64,000 bases of DNA from Bacteroides oleiciplenus YIT 12058 (GCF_000315485.1 NZ_JH992940.1:372001-436000); one strand, 5' to 3'; counted from the stretch's first letter, positions 25,461 through 34,725 are shown. The notes: generated from the sequence alone by a model not told the origin. Program-made: numbers and translations.

Positions 25461-26912
25461 TTACTTGTTTTTCTTCCAGAGTTTGCTCATATCTTCCAGA
25501 GTCTTACCCTTTGTTTCGGGTACCCAACGCCATACAAAGATTGCAGCAGCAACGCAGATAATGCCATATAAGCTATATGCGAACATCGGGCTGAAATCGT
25601 ACAAAGCCGGGAATGTAGACGATATGATGTAATTGAAAATCCATTGGAAAGCAACAGCGATCGCTACAGCCTTGCCACGAATCGTATTCGGGAAGATTTC
25701 TGAAATCAGTACCCAGCAAATCGGTCCCCATGACATCATGAAGAAAGCAGCATACACAATTACGGAGACGACTGGAACAATACCTTTGATACCCATGCTG
25801 TCGCACATTGCCACAGCAAAAGCACCTATTGCCATGCCTATAGAACCGACAATCAGCAGCGGCTTGCGACCAAAGCGGTCTACTGTAAAGATAGCAACCA
25901 GAGTAAACACGATATTTACAATACCCATGATGACTGTCTGCATCATACCACCACCTTCAGCACCTGCATTTTCAAAAATACGCGGAGCGTAATACAGTAC
26001 GGCATTGATACCGATAGCCTGTTGGAATACGGAAAGCAGAATGCCGATAACGATAACTGCTACGCCATAAGAGAATAACTTTTCTGTCTTTTCCTTTGAA
26101 GTAGCTTTGATTTCTGCCAGAATCTCTTTCGCTTTGCTTGCACCATTTACTTTCTCCAAAATAGAGTATGCTTTTTCATCCTGATGTACCAGCACCAGAT
26201 AACGCGGAGTCTTCGGCACAAAGAAAAGCAGGAACCCGAACAATGCAGCCGGGAAAGCTTCTGAACCGAACATATAACGCCAACCTGTTTGCACACTCCA
26301 CATATCCGAAGCAGGATTTACAGACAAGATGCCATCCACGCTTTTATCGATAATAGGATTAGTGTGACCGCCCATAATCAAGAAGTTGACAAAGTAAACC
26401 ACCAGCATACCAAAAATAATGGCAAACTGGTTACAAGATACCAGCGTGCCACGAATATTAGAAGGAGCTATTTCTGCAATATACATCGGGCATACTGCAG
26501 ATGCAAGACCTACACCAATACCACCCAATACACGATACAGATTGAATGCGATGAGCAACTCCATGTTTGGCTCACCGTAGTTGAAGAATAAAAACTCGGG
26601 ATAATAAGAGCCCAATGCTGACAAGAAGAATAGCACAGATGCCAGTCTCAACGAATTGCGTCGCCCTAAGCGAGAAGCGAAGATACCGGAAAGGGCACCT
26701 CCAAGTACACAACCGATAAGTGCACTGGAAGATGTGATACCATGCATCACCTTGTCATATTGGAAATCCGTTGCTTGCAGAAAGAAGGCTTCCAAACCTT
26801 TCTCTGCGCCGGAGATTACCGCTGTATCGTATCCGAACAACAGACCGCCCAAAATGGCAACGGTTGTAATAGAATAAAGGTAGAGCTTACTACCATTGTT
26901 TGCATCATTCAT
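25461..26912 (-). CDS. xylE: D-xylose:H+ symporter, MFS sugar porter family
   Basis: 483 residues with 12 membrane helices. Sugar-porter signatures are present: GYDTAVISGAEKG after TM1, SRLGRRNSLRLAS, DRFGRKPLLIVGS and PETKGKTLEDM at the end. It imports xylose with protons through the inner membrane. The substrate is assigned from position as the last gene of the operon regulator-xylB-xylA-xylE, an arrangement I recall from B. thetaiotaomicron. A 99-bp spacer with a strong inverted repeat separates it from xylA and may tune its expression. Confidence 0.9.
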   Translation of the reverse strand: MNDANNGSKLYLYSITTVAILGGLLFGYDTAVISGAEKGLEAFFLQATDFQYDKVMHGITSSSALIGCVLGGALSGIFASRLGRRNSLRLASVLFFLSALGSYYPEFLFFNYGEPNMELLIAFNLYRVLGGIGVGLASAVCPMYIAEIAPSNIRGTLVSCNQFAIIFGMLVVYFVNFLIMGGHTNPIIDKSVDGILSVNPASDMWSVQTGWRYMFGSEAFPAALFGFLLFFVPKTPRYLVLVHQDEKAYSILEKVNGASKAKEILAEIKATSKEKTEKLFSYGVAVIVIGILLSVFQQAIGINAVLYYAPRIFENAGAEGGGMMQTVIMGIVNIVFTLVAIFTVDRFGRKPLLIVGSIGMAIGAFAVAMCDSMGIKGIVPVVSVIVYAAFFMMSWGPICWVLISEIFPNTIRGKAVAIAVAFQWIFNYIISSTFPALYDFSPMFAYSLYGIICVAAAIFVWRWVPETKGKTLEDMSKLWKKNK

Positions 26913-26960
26913 GATAAAAAAGATTAGGTTGATAAATGAGAGAGAATGATTAACGGGATA

Positions 26961-26998
26961 GTGATTAGTGATTAGCTGCGTTGCTTATCACTAATCAC
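26961..26998. repeat. Inverted repeat in the xylA-xylE spacer
   Basis: 16-bp arms (26961-26976 with 26983-26998, one mismatch), each holding the ctaatcac element, with a third copy at about 27005. It can form a stable RNA hairpin within the operon transcript. No T-run follows, so processing or mRNA stability is more likely than termination (inference). Confidence 0.7.
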
Positions 26999-27011
26999 TC
27001 ACCGCTAATCA

Positions 27012-28328
27012 CTAACAATACATATTTACGATTGCTTCATACAATTCCTGCTTACCGCTGGTTTGCTTCGGTTCGCCGTTAGCTTTCGCATAAGCTACAA
27101 CATCTTCCAGAGTAAGTTTGCCATCTTCAAATTCCTTACCCTTGCCACCGTCGAATGATGCGTAACGGTCAGCCAACATCTTCTTGTAAGGAGATTCTTC
27201 CAACAATTTAGCTGCACTTTCCAAAGCACGTGCCATAGCGTCCATACCTGCGATGTGAGCGATGAAGATATCTTCCAGGTCGGTAGAGTTACGACGTGTT
27301 TTAGCATCGAAGTTCGTACCGCCATTGCCCAAACCACCGTTACGGATGATCTGCATCATAGCCTGAGTTAGTTCATAGTTATCAATGGGGAACTGGTCAG
27401 TATCCCAACCGTTCTGGTAGTCACCACGGTTAGCATCGATAGAACCCAACATGCCGTTGTCAACAGCTACAGCCAGTTCGTGTTCGAAAGTGTGCCCAGC
27501 CAAAGTAGCGTGGTTAACTTCGATGTTCACCTTGAAGTCTTTGTCCAGACCGTGAGCTTTCAGGAATCCGATAACAGTTTCAGTATCTACATCATATTGA
27601 TGCTTAGTCGGTTCCATTGGTTTCGGTTCAATCAGGAAAGTGCCTTTGAAGCCACGTGCACGTGCATAGTCACGAGCAATGGTCAGCATCTTTGCAAGAT
27701 GTTCCTTTTCACGCTTCTGGTCAGTGTTCAGCAATGACATGTAGCCTTCACGACCGCCCCAGAATACATAGTTTGAACCACCCAGTTCGATAGTAGCGTC
27801 GATAGCGTTTTTAATCTGAACAGCAGCGCGAGCCACAACGTCGAAATCAGGATTGGTAGCAGCACCGTTCATATAACGTGCATGACCGAATACGTTAGCA
27901 GTACCCCACAACAGTTTGATACCAGTTTCAGCTTGTTTCTGTTTTGCATAAGCTACGATAGCTTTCAGATTAGCTTCATATTCCTCGATGCTTGCACCTT
28001 CAGAGATAAGGTCTACATCATGGAAGCAATAGTATTCGATACCCATCTTCTGCATGAATTCGAAACCTGCGTCCAATTTATTTTTAGCTGCCTGTAAAGC
28101 GTCAGCATCACCATTCCAAGGGAATTGTTTTGTTCCGCCACCGAACTGGTCGCCACCTTCTGCACAGAGAGTGTGCCACCAAGCCATAGCAAACTTCAAC
28201 CAATCTTTCATCTTTTTACCCATAATCACCTTCTCAGCATCGTAGTAACGGTATGCCATCGGGTTCATACTTTCTTTACCTTCGAATTTAATTTTTCCTA
28301 TTCCGGGAAAATACTCTTTTGTTGCCAT
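27012..28328 (-). CDS. xylA: Xylose isomerase
   Basis: 438 residues, class II xylose isomerase, converting D-xylose to D-xylulose with two divalent metals. Conserved elements: [13 protein letters not shown] (catalytic His and the Asp next to it), [10 protein letters not shown] (signature), [16 protein letters not shown] (metal-binding Glu), and [17 protein letters not shown]. It opens [17 protein letters not shown] as in other Bacteroides enzymes. Cytoplasmic. xylB ends 39 bp upstream on the same strand. Confidence 0.97.
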   Translation of the reverse strand: MATKEYFPGIGKIKFEGKESMNPMAYRYYDAEKVIMGKKMKDWLKFAMAWWHTLCAEGGDQFGGGTKQFPWNGDADALQAAKNKLDAGFEFMQKMGIEYYCFHDVDLISEGASIEEYEANLKAIVAYAKQKQAETGIKLLWGTANVFGHARYMNGAATNPDFDVVARAAVQIKNAIDATIELGGSNYVFWGGREGYMSLLNTDQKREKEHLAKMLTIARDYARARGFKGTFLIEPKPMEPTKHQYDVDTETVIGFLKAHGLDKDFKVNIEVNHATLAGHTFEHELAVAVDNGMLGSIDANRGDYQNGWDTDQFPIDNYELTQAMMQIIRNGGLGNGGTNFDAKTRRNSTDLEDIFIAHIAGMDAMARALESAAKLLEESPYKKMLADRYASFDGGKGKEFEDGKLTLEDVVAYAKANGEPKQTSGKQELYEAIVNMYC

Positions 28329-28367
28329 AATTTTAATTGAATTTTTAAAGGGTTAATTATTATCAGT

Positions 28368-29858
28368 TTATTTAGCCATTGATTTTTCCAAACGATGTTT
28401 CCAGCGTGCATAAGCGTCCGCATATTCCTGACGTTTAGCTTGGTTGGGCTCAATAACATCCAGTTTTTCCAGCGTTGCAAACGCCTCGTTATTATCTTTG
28501 TAGATACCTGCACCGATACCTGCACCTTTGGCTGCGCCTACCGAACCATCCGTATCATACAGTTCGATCACTGCCCCCGTCACACCTGCCAGCGTATCGC
28601 GGAAGATGGAGCTAAGGAACATATTCGCATGCCCTGCATGGATTTTTTGTACAGGAATACCCATACCTTCCATGATGTCGATGCCATACTTAAATGAGAA
28701 TACAATGCCTTCCTGGGCTGCACGTACAATGTGCTGTTTGCCATGCAAATTGAAGTTCAGGCCACGAATGGAGCAGTTGATTTCCTTATTCTCAAGCATA
28801 CGTTCCGCACCGTTACCGAAAGGCAGAATACTGATACCTGCACTACCGATAGGAGCTTGCGATGCCAGCACATTCATTTCATTATAAGAGATACCTTCGG
28901 GAGCAATTGTGCGCTTCACCCAAGAGTTAAGGATACCTGTACCATTGATGCAAAGCAGAACACCCAAACGGGTCTGTTCATCCGTATGATTCACATGGGC
29001 GAATGTATTCACGCGCGATTTCGGGTCATAGTTTACTTCGCCGTTCACACCATATACTACGCCGGAAGTACCTGCTGTAGAAGCAATCTCGCCCGGATTG
29101 AATACGTTGAGTGACAAAGCGTTATTCGGCTGGTCGCCTGCACGATAAGTAATCGGCGTGCCTTCTTTCAGACCCAACTCTTTTGCTGCGGCAGTATTCA
29201 CGCGTCCTTGTTCGGAGAATGTCGGTTTGATGTCTGCAATCAGGGATTTATCGAAGCCGTAGTAATCCATCAGGAAGTCGGCCACACGGTTGTTTTTGAA
29301 ATCCCAGAACATACCTTCCGAAAGACCGGATACGGTAGTACAGATTTCGCCGCTCAGCTTCATGGCGATGTAATCACCCGGAAGCATAATCTTATGGATT
29401 CTTTCGTAGATAGCCGGGTCGTTTTCCTTTATCCATGCCAGTTTGGAAGCGGTAAAGTTGCCCGGAGAGTTCAATAGATGTGAAAGACAGTTCTCCTCTC
29501 CCAGCGTTTCAAACGCCTTCTGTCCGTAAGGAACAGCGCGTGAGTCACACCAGATGATGGAAGGACGCAGCACGTTCTGGTCTTTATCCACACACACCAA
29601 TCCGTGCATCTGATATGAGATACCAATTGCCTTGATTTCACCTGCGTTTGCACCCGATTCAGTCATAACTGCTTGTGTGGCAAGTTTCAGATTCTCCCAC
29701 CAGCTTTCGGGATTTTGTTCCGCCCAACCCGGTTTCACAGCAATGATGGCCGCTTCTGTCTTCGGAAAGAAAGCGGAAGATACACATTTGCCGGTTTCGG
29801 CGTTTACCAGACTCGCTTTTACGGACGAGCTTCCAATGTCATAGCCTAATAAATACAT
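28368..29858 (-). CDS. xylB: Xylulokinase
   Basis: 496 residues, FGGY sugar-kinase family, phosphorylating D-xylulose to xylulose 5-phosphate for the pentose phosphate pathway. The phosphate-1 motif is GYDIGSSSVKASLV at the N-terminus. SYQMHGLVCVD and the adenosine motif region (IHAGHANMFLSSIFRD) are visible, and the C-terminal GSVGAAKGAGIGAG is typical. Second gene of the xylose operon, separated from the regulator by a 68-bp AT-repeat spacer. Confidence 0.95.
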   Translation of the reverse strand: MYLLGYDIGSSSVKASLVNAETGKCVSSAFFPKTEAAIIAVKPGWAEQNPESWWENLKLATQAVMTESGANAGEIKAIGISYQMHGLVCVDKDQNVLRPSIIWCDSRAVPYGQKAFETLGEENCLSHLLNSPGNFTASKLAWIKENDPAIYERIHKIMLPGDYIAMKLSGEICTTVSGLSEGMFWDFKNNRVADFLMDYYGFDKSLIADIKPTFSEQGRVNTAAAKELGLKEGTPITYRAGDQPNNALSLNVFNPGEIASTAGTSGVVYGVNGEVNYDPKSRVNTFAHVNHTDEQTRLGVLLCINGTGILNSWVKRTIAPEGISYNEMNVLASQAPIGSAGISILPFGNGAERMLENKEINCSIRGLNFNLHGKQHIVRAAQEGIVFSFKYGIDIMEGMGIPVQKIHAGHANMFLSSIFRDTLAGVTGAVIELYDTDGSVGAAKGAGIGAGIYKDNNEAFATLEKLDVIEPNQAKRQEYADAYARWKHRLEKSMAK

Positions 29859-29926
29859 ATAGATAAATTAAAAATTGAAAATTAAAAATTAAAAAATGAT
29901 GGTCTCTGTTCATCTTTCATCATCAC

Positions 29927-30658
29927 CTATCTTCTTACTTTATTATATATTTTTTTGTCGAAGCGGTAGTAGCGTGCTGCCCGGTGGGCAACCCCCTGTT
30001 GCTTTTCTTCCATTGGAACTACATACTCCATCATGGCGATTTTTTTATGGAAGTTCCGCACATCGATCGGTTTGCTGTATATTAATTCGTATAAAGTGCG
30101 CAGTTGTGATGCAGTAAACTTGCGGGGGAGTAAATCGAACAGAGCCGATGGGTTAATTTCAACATACTGGCGGATATAAACCAATGCTTCTTTTATAATC
30201 AGATTATGGTCGAAAGCCAGTGCTTTTATATCTTGGAGCGCCACCCAATATGCCTCGAAGTCATCCAGATTACGGCTCAACGCCCGGTCTATCTTCACTA
30301 ATGACAGATAAGCTATCGTAACGATACGCTCTACCCTCGATTGCATGGCACGCTCCAACCAATGAATATCTTTCGGATCTTTTGTCCGATTTTTAGAACC
30401 AAATGCCTTGAACTGCATCAGATTAACATTCTTCAATCCCGTCAGCTCGTTCAGCACTCGCTTAGCTGCCTCGTCTAAATCCTCATCCATATAGATAAGA
30501 CTTCCGGGAAGCTTCATATCGTGGAAGATTTCACCTTTTTCCTCACCTACACGCTTTATCAAAAGAACCTTTAATTGTTCTCCGTCAAAACCAATCACCA
30601 CACAGTCTACCGAGATATGATTGTTAGCTAATGGGGTTTTCTGTTCTATATCTTGCAT
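29927..30658 (-). CDS. Nudix-related transcriptional regulator (NrtR/AraR-type) of the xylose operon
   Basis: 243 residues from the ATG at 30658 (MQDIEQKTPLANNHISVDC). An upstream in-frame ATG at 30709 is rejected because the promoter -7 element lies between. The N-terminal Nudix-fold domain (about 10-150) has a degenerate Nudix box: GSLIYMDEDLDEAAKRVLNE has Asp and Val where the catalytic box needs Glu residues, so hydrolysis is unlikely. The C-terminal part (LLPRKFTASQLRTLYELIYS, then DVRNFHKKIAMME) is the winged-helix region of NrtR-like regulators. It probably binds a sugar or sugar phosphate and controls xylBAE. The AraR regulator of B. thetaiotaomicron is a precedent for the family. Confidence 0.85.
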   Translation of the reverse strand: MQDIEQKTPLANNHISVDCVVIGFDGEQLKVLLIKRVGEEKGEIFHDMKLPGSLIYMDEDLDEAAKRVLNELTGLKNVNLMQFKAFGSKNRTKDPKDIHWLERAMQSRVERIVTIAYLSLVKIDRALSRNLDDFEAYWVALQDIKALAFDHNLIIKEALVYIRQYVEINPSALFDLLPRKFTASQLRTLYELIYSKPIDVRNFHKKIAMMEYVVPMEEKQQGVAHRAARYYRFDKKIYNKVRR

Positions 30659-30679
30659 AATATCTTTGTTTAAGCGCTG

Positions 30680-30709
30680 CAAATATAAACAGGTTTTTTG
30701 GATATGCAA
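30680..30709 (-). promoter_or_regulatory. Promoter of the xylose operon (TTGC / 18 bp / TATATTTG)
   Basis: Read on the minus strand: -7 at 30680-30687, weak -33 at 30706-30709, 21 bp upstream of the regulator ATG. Confidence 0.6.
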
Positions 30710-31121
30710 GCAAGCGAAACTTAAAAATTACTATGTTATAAAGCACTATTTTTCAATATAATACATATCGTATATTCTACAATATGAAAACATGCACTTA
30801 TCGTTGAAAAGACAATATGTATTCTTTGCAATCAAAAGAGGTTGGTAATTGTATGAATTACAATAAGAGTGAAGTACTTTATTTCTAAGGATTTTAGCAT
30901 GTCAGGAAGGTAAAAGGAATGGTTGTCTCTTATTGTATTTTATTTGGGATATCAGGAAAAGAATTTTTCTTAATAAATATAGAGTGAATACGACTTTGAT
31001 ACGATTCGGACTAGAAGAGGCAGAAAGAAAGACTAAAAAATCACTGTATCCTCTGCACCCTCTGCTCCGAAGGCATTGCACAAAAAACAAATATTTGTGC
31101 GGTGATTATCAGAAAAAGCTA
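30710..31121. other. Gene-free stretch between the xylose operon and fabD
   Basis: About 410 bp, AT-rich. An in-frame extension of fabD runs through part of it, but the residues look random and a promoter lies at 31122. I see no RNA gene or repeat. Confidence 0.6.
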
Positions 31122-31129
31122 TACCTTTG
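31122..31129 (+). promoter_or_regulatory. Bacteroides -7 element (TACCTTTG) for fabD
   Basis: 37 bp before the ATG at 31167. The nearest TTTG (31094-31097) is 24 bp upstream, a little far. Confidence 0.6.
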
Positions 31130-31166
31130 CACCACTTTTTTAATTAACAACCAAAACAAGAACAGT

Positions 31167-32054
31167 ATGAAAGCATTTGTATTTCCGGGTCAAGGTGCCC
31201 AGTTCGTAGGAATGGGAAAAGACCTGTACGAAAGCTCCGCTTTAGCAAAAGAATTGTTTGAAAAAGCTAATGATATCTTGGGATATCGCATTACGGATAT
31301 TATGTTCAGCGGCACAGACGAAGATTTGCGCCAGACGAAGGTAACTCAGCCTGCTGTATTCCTTCATTCCGTTATCTCTGCCCTCTGCATGGGCGATGAG
31401 TTTAAGCCTGAAATGACTGCCGGTCACTCACTGGGTGAATTCTCTGCTCTGGTAGCTGCCGGTGCATTGAGTTTTGAAGACGGTCTGAAGCTGGTTTATG
31501 CTCGTGCCATGGCTATGCAGAAAGCATGCGAAGCACAACCTTCCACAATGGCAGCCATCATTGCCTTGGCTGACGAGAAAGTAGAAGAAATCTGTGCACA
31601 AGTGGCTACCGAAGGTGAAGTTTGTGTTGCTGCCAACTATAATTGTCCGGGACAAATTGTGATTTCCGGTTCTATCGAAGGTATCAACAAGGCTTGTGAA
31701 CTGATGAAAGCTGCCGGAGCAAAGCGCGCTTTACCGTTGAAGGTGGGCGGTGCATTCCACTCTCCGTTGATGAACCCTGCAAAGGTTGAATTGGAAGCTG
31801 CTATCAACGCTACTGAAATCCATACTCCGAAGTGTCCGGTTTATCAGAATGTAGATGCTTTGCCTCACACTGATCCGGCAGAAATCAAGAAGAATCTTGT
31901 TGCTCAGTTGACGGCTTCCGTACGCTGGACACAGACGGTTAAAAATATGGTTGCTGATGGTGCTACCGATTTTACAGAATGTGGTCCGGGCGCCGTTCTG
32001 CAAGGTCTTATCAAGAAAATTGCGCCGGAAGTGTCTGCTCATGGTATTGCATAA
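31167..32054 (+). CDS. fabD: Malonyl-CoA:acyl carrier protein transacylase
   Basis: 295 residues from ATG 31167 (MKAFVFPGQGAQFVGMGKDL). It moves malonyl from CoA to acyl carrier protein to feed fatty-acid elongation. The nucleophile motif GHSLGEFSAL (Ser), the oxyanion Gln in FPGQGAQ, and the catalytic His in GGAFHSPLMNPA are all present. Upstream in-frame ATG 30933 would add 78 unlike residues across the promoter and is rejected. Single gene with its own terminator at 32077. Confidence 0.96.
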   Translation: MKAFVFPGQGAQFVGMGKDLYESSALAKELFEKANDILGYRITDIMFSGTDEDLRQTKVTQPAVFLHSVISALCMGDEFKPEMTAGHSLGEFSALVAAGALSFEDGLKLVYARAMAMQKACEAQPSTMAAIIALADEKVEEICAQVATEGEVCVAANYNCPGQIVISGSIEGINKACELMKAAGAKRALPLKVGGAFHSPLMNPAKVELEAAINATEIHTPKCPVYQNVDALPHTDPAEIKKNLVAQLTASVRWTQTVKNMVADGATDFTECGPGAVLQGLIKKIAPEVSAHGIA

Positions 32055-32076
32055 CCCTTTGATAATTATATTTGTC

Positions 32077-32114
32077 AGGGCTGTCCTCCAATCTGGAAGA
32101 CAGCCCTTCTTTTT
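32077..32114 (+). terminator. Intrinsic terminator of fabD
   Basis: 14-bp stem with one mismatch (32077-32090 with 32094-32107, 3-base loop) followed by T-rich sequence. Confidence 0.85.
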
Positions 32115-32151
32115 TAAGGCTTCGGTTGTGGCAACAGATTAGAAGATTCCC

Positions 32152-32159
32152 TATATTTG
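32152..32159 (+). promoter_or_regulatory. Bacteroides -7 element (TATATTTG)
   Basis: 18 bp before the ATG at 32177. A TTG at 32126-32128 is 23 bp upstream. Confidence 0.55.
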
Positions 32160-32176
32160 CACAAATATGCGTGATT

Positions 32177-32704
32177 ATGGAAAAGATAGACGAGTTTAGA
32201 AACACTCTTGCAATGCCTCTCAGCAAGTTATCAATAGATAAGTTGGTACAGGAAATATGTCTGCATCCTGAATATCTGAAAGATATGTATCAACTGATTT
32301 CCGATGATAAAATTGTCGTTTCGTGGCGGGCTATATGGGCATGCGAGAAAGTGAGCGAACAGCACCCCGGCTGGTTTGTTCCATTGCAGGACGACATTAT
32401 CCGGCGGTTACTGACTTGCTGGCACGATGGTTCTAAACGACTGTTTCTATCCATACTGTATAATGTACCCGTATCCACCCCTATTTCCATAGATTTACTG
32501 AACTATTGTCTGGACCACATGCTGGCTCCACAAGAAAGTATAGGTGTACAAGCATTAGCCATCAGAATGGCTTATCGGCTTTGTAAGTGCGAACCGGAAC
32601 TTTTGAAGGAGTTACAACTCATCTTAGAGAATGCAGATACGGAATATTACTCCACAGGAGTTAAGACTACTATCCGGAATATTTTGAAGAAGATAAATAA
32701 ATAG
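32177..32704 (+). CDS. Helical-repeat (HEAT/adaptin-like) protein of unknown function
   Basis: 175 residues from ATG 32177 (MEKIDEFRNTLAMPLSKLSI). All-helical, with paired-helix units: VVSWRAIWACEKVSEQHPGW, KRLFLSILYNVPVSTPISID, and QALAIRMAYRLCKCEPELLK. This pattern resembles small ARM/HEAT scaffold proteins common in Bacteroidales. No catalytic motif and no signal peptide. The frame is open from 32072, but that part overlaps the fabD terminator and promoter. It converges with the DUF4396 gene 10 bp away. Function unknown. Confidence 0.75.
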   Translation: MEKIDEFRNTLAMPLSKLSIDKLVQEICLHPEYLKDMYQLISDDKIVVSWRAIWACEKVSEQHPGWFVPLQDDIIRRLLTCWHDGSKRLFLSILYNVPVSTPISIDLLNYCLDHMLAPQESIGVQALAIRMAYRLCKCEPELLKELQLILENADTEYYSTGVKTTIRNILKKINK

Positions 32705-32714
32705 GTCTTCGTTT

Positions 32715-33446
32715 CTACATTCCTTTTTTCACTCCTAATCTGATAAGCAATGCATTCATAGGGTATGCGCATACAAATCCTATCAACATGGCTATCTGCA
32801 TCATGAACCAGAAAGTCCATGTGTCTTTTTCCAACGGAATGTCCCTGAAAATTACGAAGTATACAATTGCCATCCAACCGTACATGCCCACTTGCCAGGA
32901 AAGCAGTGAGAAGAAATCCGCTTTGAGAGCCCGGCCGAGTCCTGCTGAGACAGATATCTTTTCCATCTCCCTGATTGCGTAAAATTGGAAGTATACTCCA
33001 ATAATCAGTGCCAGAATAAAATCGAATACCCAGTTGCCGATAATCATGCTGCCACCTATACTGATGGGAAAATAGCACGTAAACCACTCCCCTATGATGT
33101 CTGCCAAAGTACAGCCTGCACCACAATGCAGGGCGGACAATGCGATGGATTGCCAGTGAGGACGATTCATGTTTCCCATGGACATGCTCATCGGCATATC
33201 TTTCATGCTCATATCCATTTTCATATCAGCTTCCATGTCCATATCCTTGTTGTCATCTTGTTGTGCAGCCTCCATTCCAAACTTAAAATAAGCCCAGAGG
33301 GCGAGATAACTTGCCCAAAGTGCAGTGAGCACCCACACAACATTCATGATTTTCATGGATTGTCTGTTTTGCACCAGATCATTAGCGATAATCAGGGCTA
33401 TGACAAAGCCCGAGCAAATGAAAAACAATGAAATTGTTGTAAGCAT
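32715..33446 (-). CDS. DUF4396 membrane protein with Met/Asp-rich loop
   Basis: 243 residues. About six membrane helices: ISLFFICSGFVIALII at the N-terminus, ALWASYLALWAYFKFG, then the family core WQSIALSALHCGAGCTLADI and the last helices. HCGAGCT is the conserved DUF4396 motif. Between helix 2 and the core lies a highly biased loop of about 40 residues (KDMDMEADMKMDMSMKDMPM, then SMSMGNMN), a dense set of Met-x-Met and Asp residues of the type that binds Cu(I)/Ag(I) in other proteins. Metal handling is therefore a reasonable guess but not shown. Possibly uptake or efflux; the family has no assigned role that I know. Confidence 0.8.
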   Translation of the reverse strand: MLTTISLFFICSGFVIALIIANDLVQNRQSMKIMNVVWVLTALWASYLALWAYFKFGMEAAQQDDNKDMDMEADMKMDMSMKDMPMSMSMGNMNRPHWQSIALSALHCGAGCTLADIIGEWFTCYFPISIGGSMIIGNWVFDFILALIIGVYFQFYAIREMEKISVSAGLGRALKADFFSLLSWQVGMYGWMAIVYFVIFRDIPLEKDTWTFWFMMQIAMLIGFVCAYPMNALLIRLGVKKGM

Positions 33447-33536
33447 ATCAATGAGGTTTTAAAGTGAATAGCAGAAAAAACAGCTTACAACAAAAAAGGT
33501 TGATATATGGAATGAAAAAACAGTTAAAGTCGGTAT

Positions 33537-34058
33537 CTAAATTATTTTTCTGTAATCTCCATCGCTTTTCTTTTTAAAACCATTGCTTAGCAACACTTTT
33601 ACTGAAATAATATTCTCCTCGGAAGGGTCTGCCGAAATTTCGTGTCCTCCCAGTTCAATGATTTTCTCTTCTAACTTCCGGATTATTATTTTACCGATAC
33701 CTTTATTCAGATACTCTTCTTCACCAACCAAATAGCCAATCTCGTAAGTGTGATTCTTTTTGGGTACATCGCCATACAAACTCTTAAAGTCGTGTCCTTC
33801 TTCCTCAAAATCTTTCAAAAAGAAACAATCAGCATAAAGGCAATATCCTATTTTCTTATCCTTATAGTAAACAATAAAATGTTTCATGAAATCATACTTG
33901 TCATTTCTATTGTTTACTTCATCCAGCCAAGCATCTTTTTGTTCTTCTCCGTCCGGACACAGCCATTTATAGATGTAATCCTTGTTCAACCACTCATTAA
34001 ATAACGGCATGTCTTCGTCAAGCAAAGGCTTTAATATAATCTCGTTTTTATTAATCAT
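33537..34058 (-). CDS. GNAT N-acetyltransferase, AAC(6')-like subfamily fold
   Basis: 173 residues. Typical GNAT order: PLLDEDMPLFNEWLNKDYIY at the N-terminus, acetyl-CoA loop region EEEYLNKGIGKIIIRKLEEK, and the ending ADPSEENIISVKVLLSNGF. The N-terminal W/KW and the ending resemble aminoglycoside 6'-acetyltransferase relatives, but that group also includes many enzymes with other substrates, so no resistance is claimed. Cytoplasmic, single gene, AT-rich compared with housekeeping neighbours. Confidence 0.8.
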   Translation of the reverse strand: MINKNEIILKPLLDEDMPLFNEWLNKDYIYKWLCPDGEEQKDAWLDEVNNRNDKYDFMKHFIVYYKDKKIGYCLYADCFFLKDFEEEGHDFKSLYGDVPKKNHTYEIGYLVGEEEYLNKGIGKIIIRKLEEKIIELGGHEISADPSEENIISVKVLLSNGFKKKSDGDYRKII

Positions 34059-34089
34059 AGGTGCATTTAAGTTCTTTCATTTTTCATAT

Positions 34090-34485
34090 TTATTCAACCC
34101 GGTTTCCTTCCATATCTATAAAGAAGGTTTCACCATTTAGTTTTACCTTTGCTTTGCCATCTTTATTAAAATAGCGGGCATCATCATATATAAACGGGAT
34201 AACTTCTTTTCCAGTTTGATCTATAAAGCCGCATTTACCCTCTATACATACTGCCGCCAATCCTGTTTTGGTAAACGACCATGCAGGGTTGTATATACAT
34301 GGAATCACTTCTTTCCCCGTTTTATCTACATAGCCCCACCAACCATTCAGCCGGACTAATGCCAGTCCTACGGAAAAGGCGTGGGCATAGTCATATATAA
34401 ACGGTACAACCTTTTCGCCTGTTGCCGCATCCAGAAAGCCCCATTTGCCATTCTCTTCCGTTGGCACTAATTTTTGTATTTTCAT
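34090..34485 (-). CDS. WG-repeat protein
   Basis: 131 residues starting at ATG 34485 (MKIQKLVPTEENGKWGFLDA). Repeats of about 35 residues: NGKWGFLDAATGEKVVPFIY, NGWWGYVDKTGKEVIPCIYN, EGKCGFIDQTGKEVIPFIYD, and a last half repeat NGETFFIDMEGN. The WG beta-propeller-like repeat is common in Bacteroidales; function unknown. The frame is open up to 34695, but a good Shine-Dalgarno-like GGGAGGA sits 10 bp before 34485, and the upstream part overlaps the divergent promoter at 34648-34678. Confidence 0.8.
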   Translation of the reverse strand: MKIQKLVPTEENGKWGFLDAATGEKVVPFIYDYAHAFSVGLALVRLNGWWGYVDKTGKEVIPCIYNPAWSFTKTGLAAVCIEGKCGFIDQTGKEVIPFIYDDARYFNKDGKAKVKLNGETFFIDMEGNRVE

Positions 34486-34647
34486 CTTCTGAGTATCCTC
34501 CCTACAATAGTTCGTTAAACGTTGAATTATCAGTATGCTGAGTAAGTCAGCGGTCAAAGATAAGAAATGTCGTGAGAAGTTTATGCCTGTAACAGAAAAG
34601 ATTAGCACCACGAATAGAAAAACAGTTGAAAATAAGGACTGAAACAC

Positions 34648-34678
34648 TTGACTTCGCCTTTCTGATGTAGTATATTTG
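34648..34678 (+). promoter_or_regulatory. Bacteroides promoter (TTG / 20 bp / TATATTTG)
   Basis: -33-like TTG at 34648-34650 and -7 at 34671-34678, 47 bp before the DUF4248 gene. Confidence 0.65.
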
Positions 34679-34725
34679 TAGAAGTTTAAGAACAAATATT
34701 TATTATAAACCTAAAACTTTAGCAA

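Noticed and set aside
30933..31166. N-terminal extension of fabD
   Set aside because: A promoter element at 31122 and the family's normal start MKAFVFPGQ place the start at 31167.
33537..34058. Aminoglycoside resistance gene
   Set aside because: The GNAT fold resembles AAC(6') relatives, but resemblance alone does not show drug activity; kept as GNAT.
34486..34695. N-terminal membrane segment of the WG-repeat protein
   Set aside because: Overlaps the divergent promoter; a good ribosome site supports the start at 34485.
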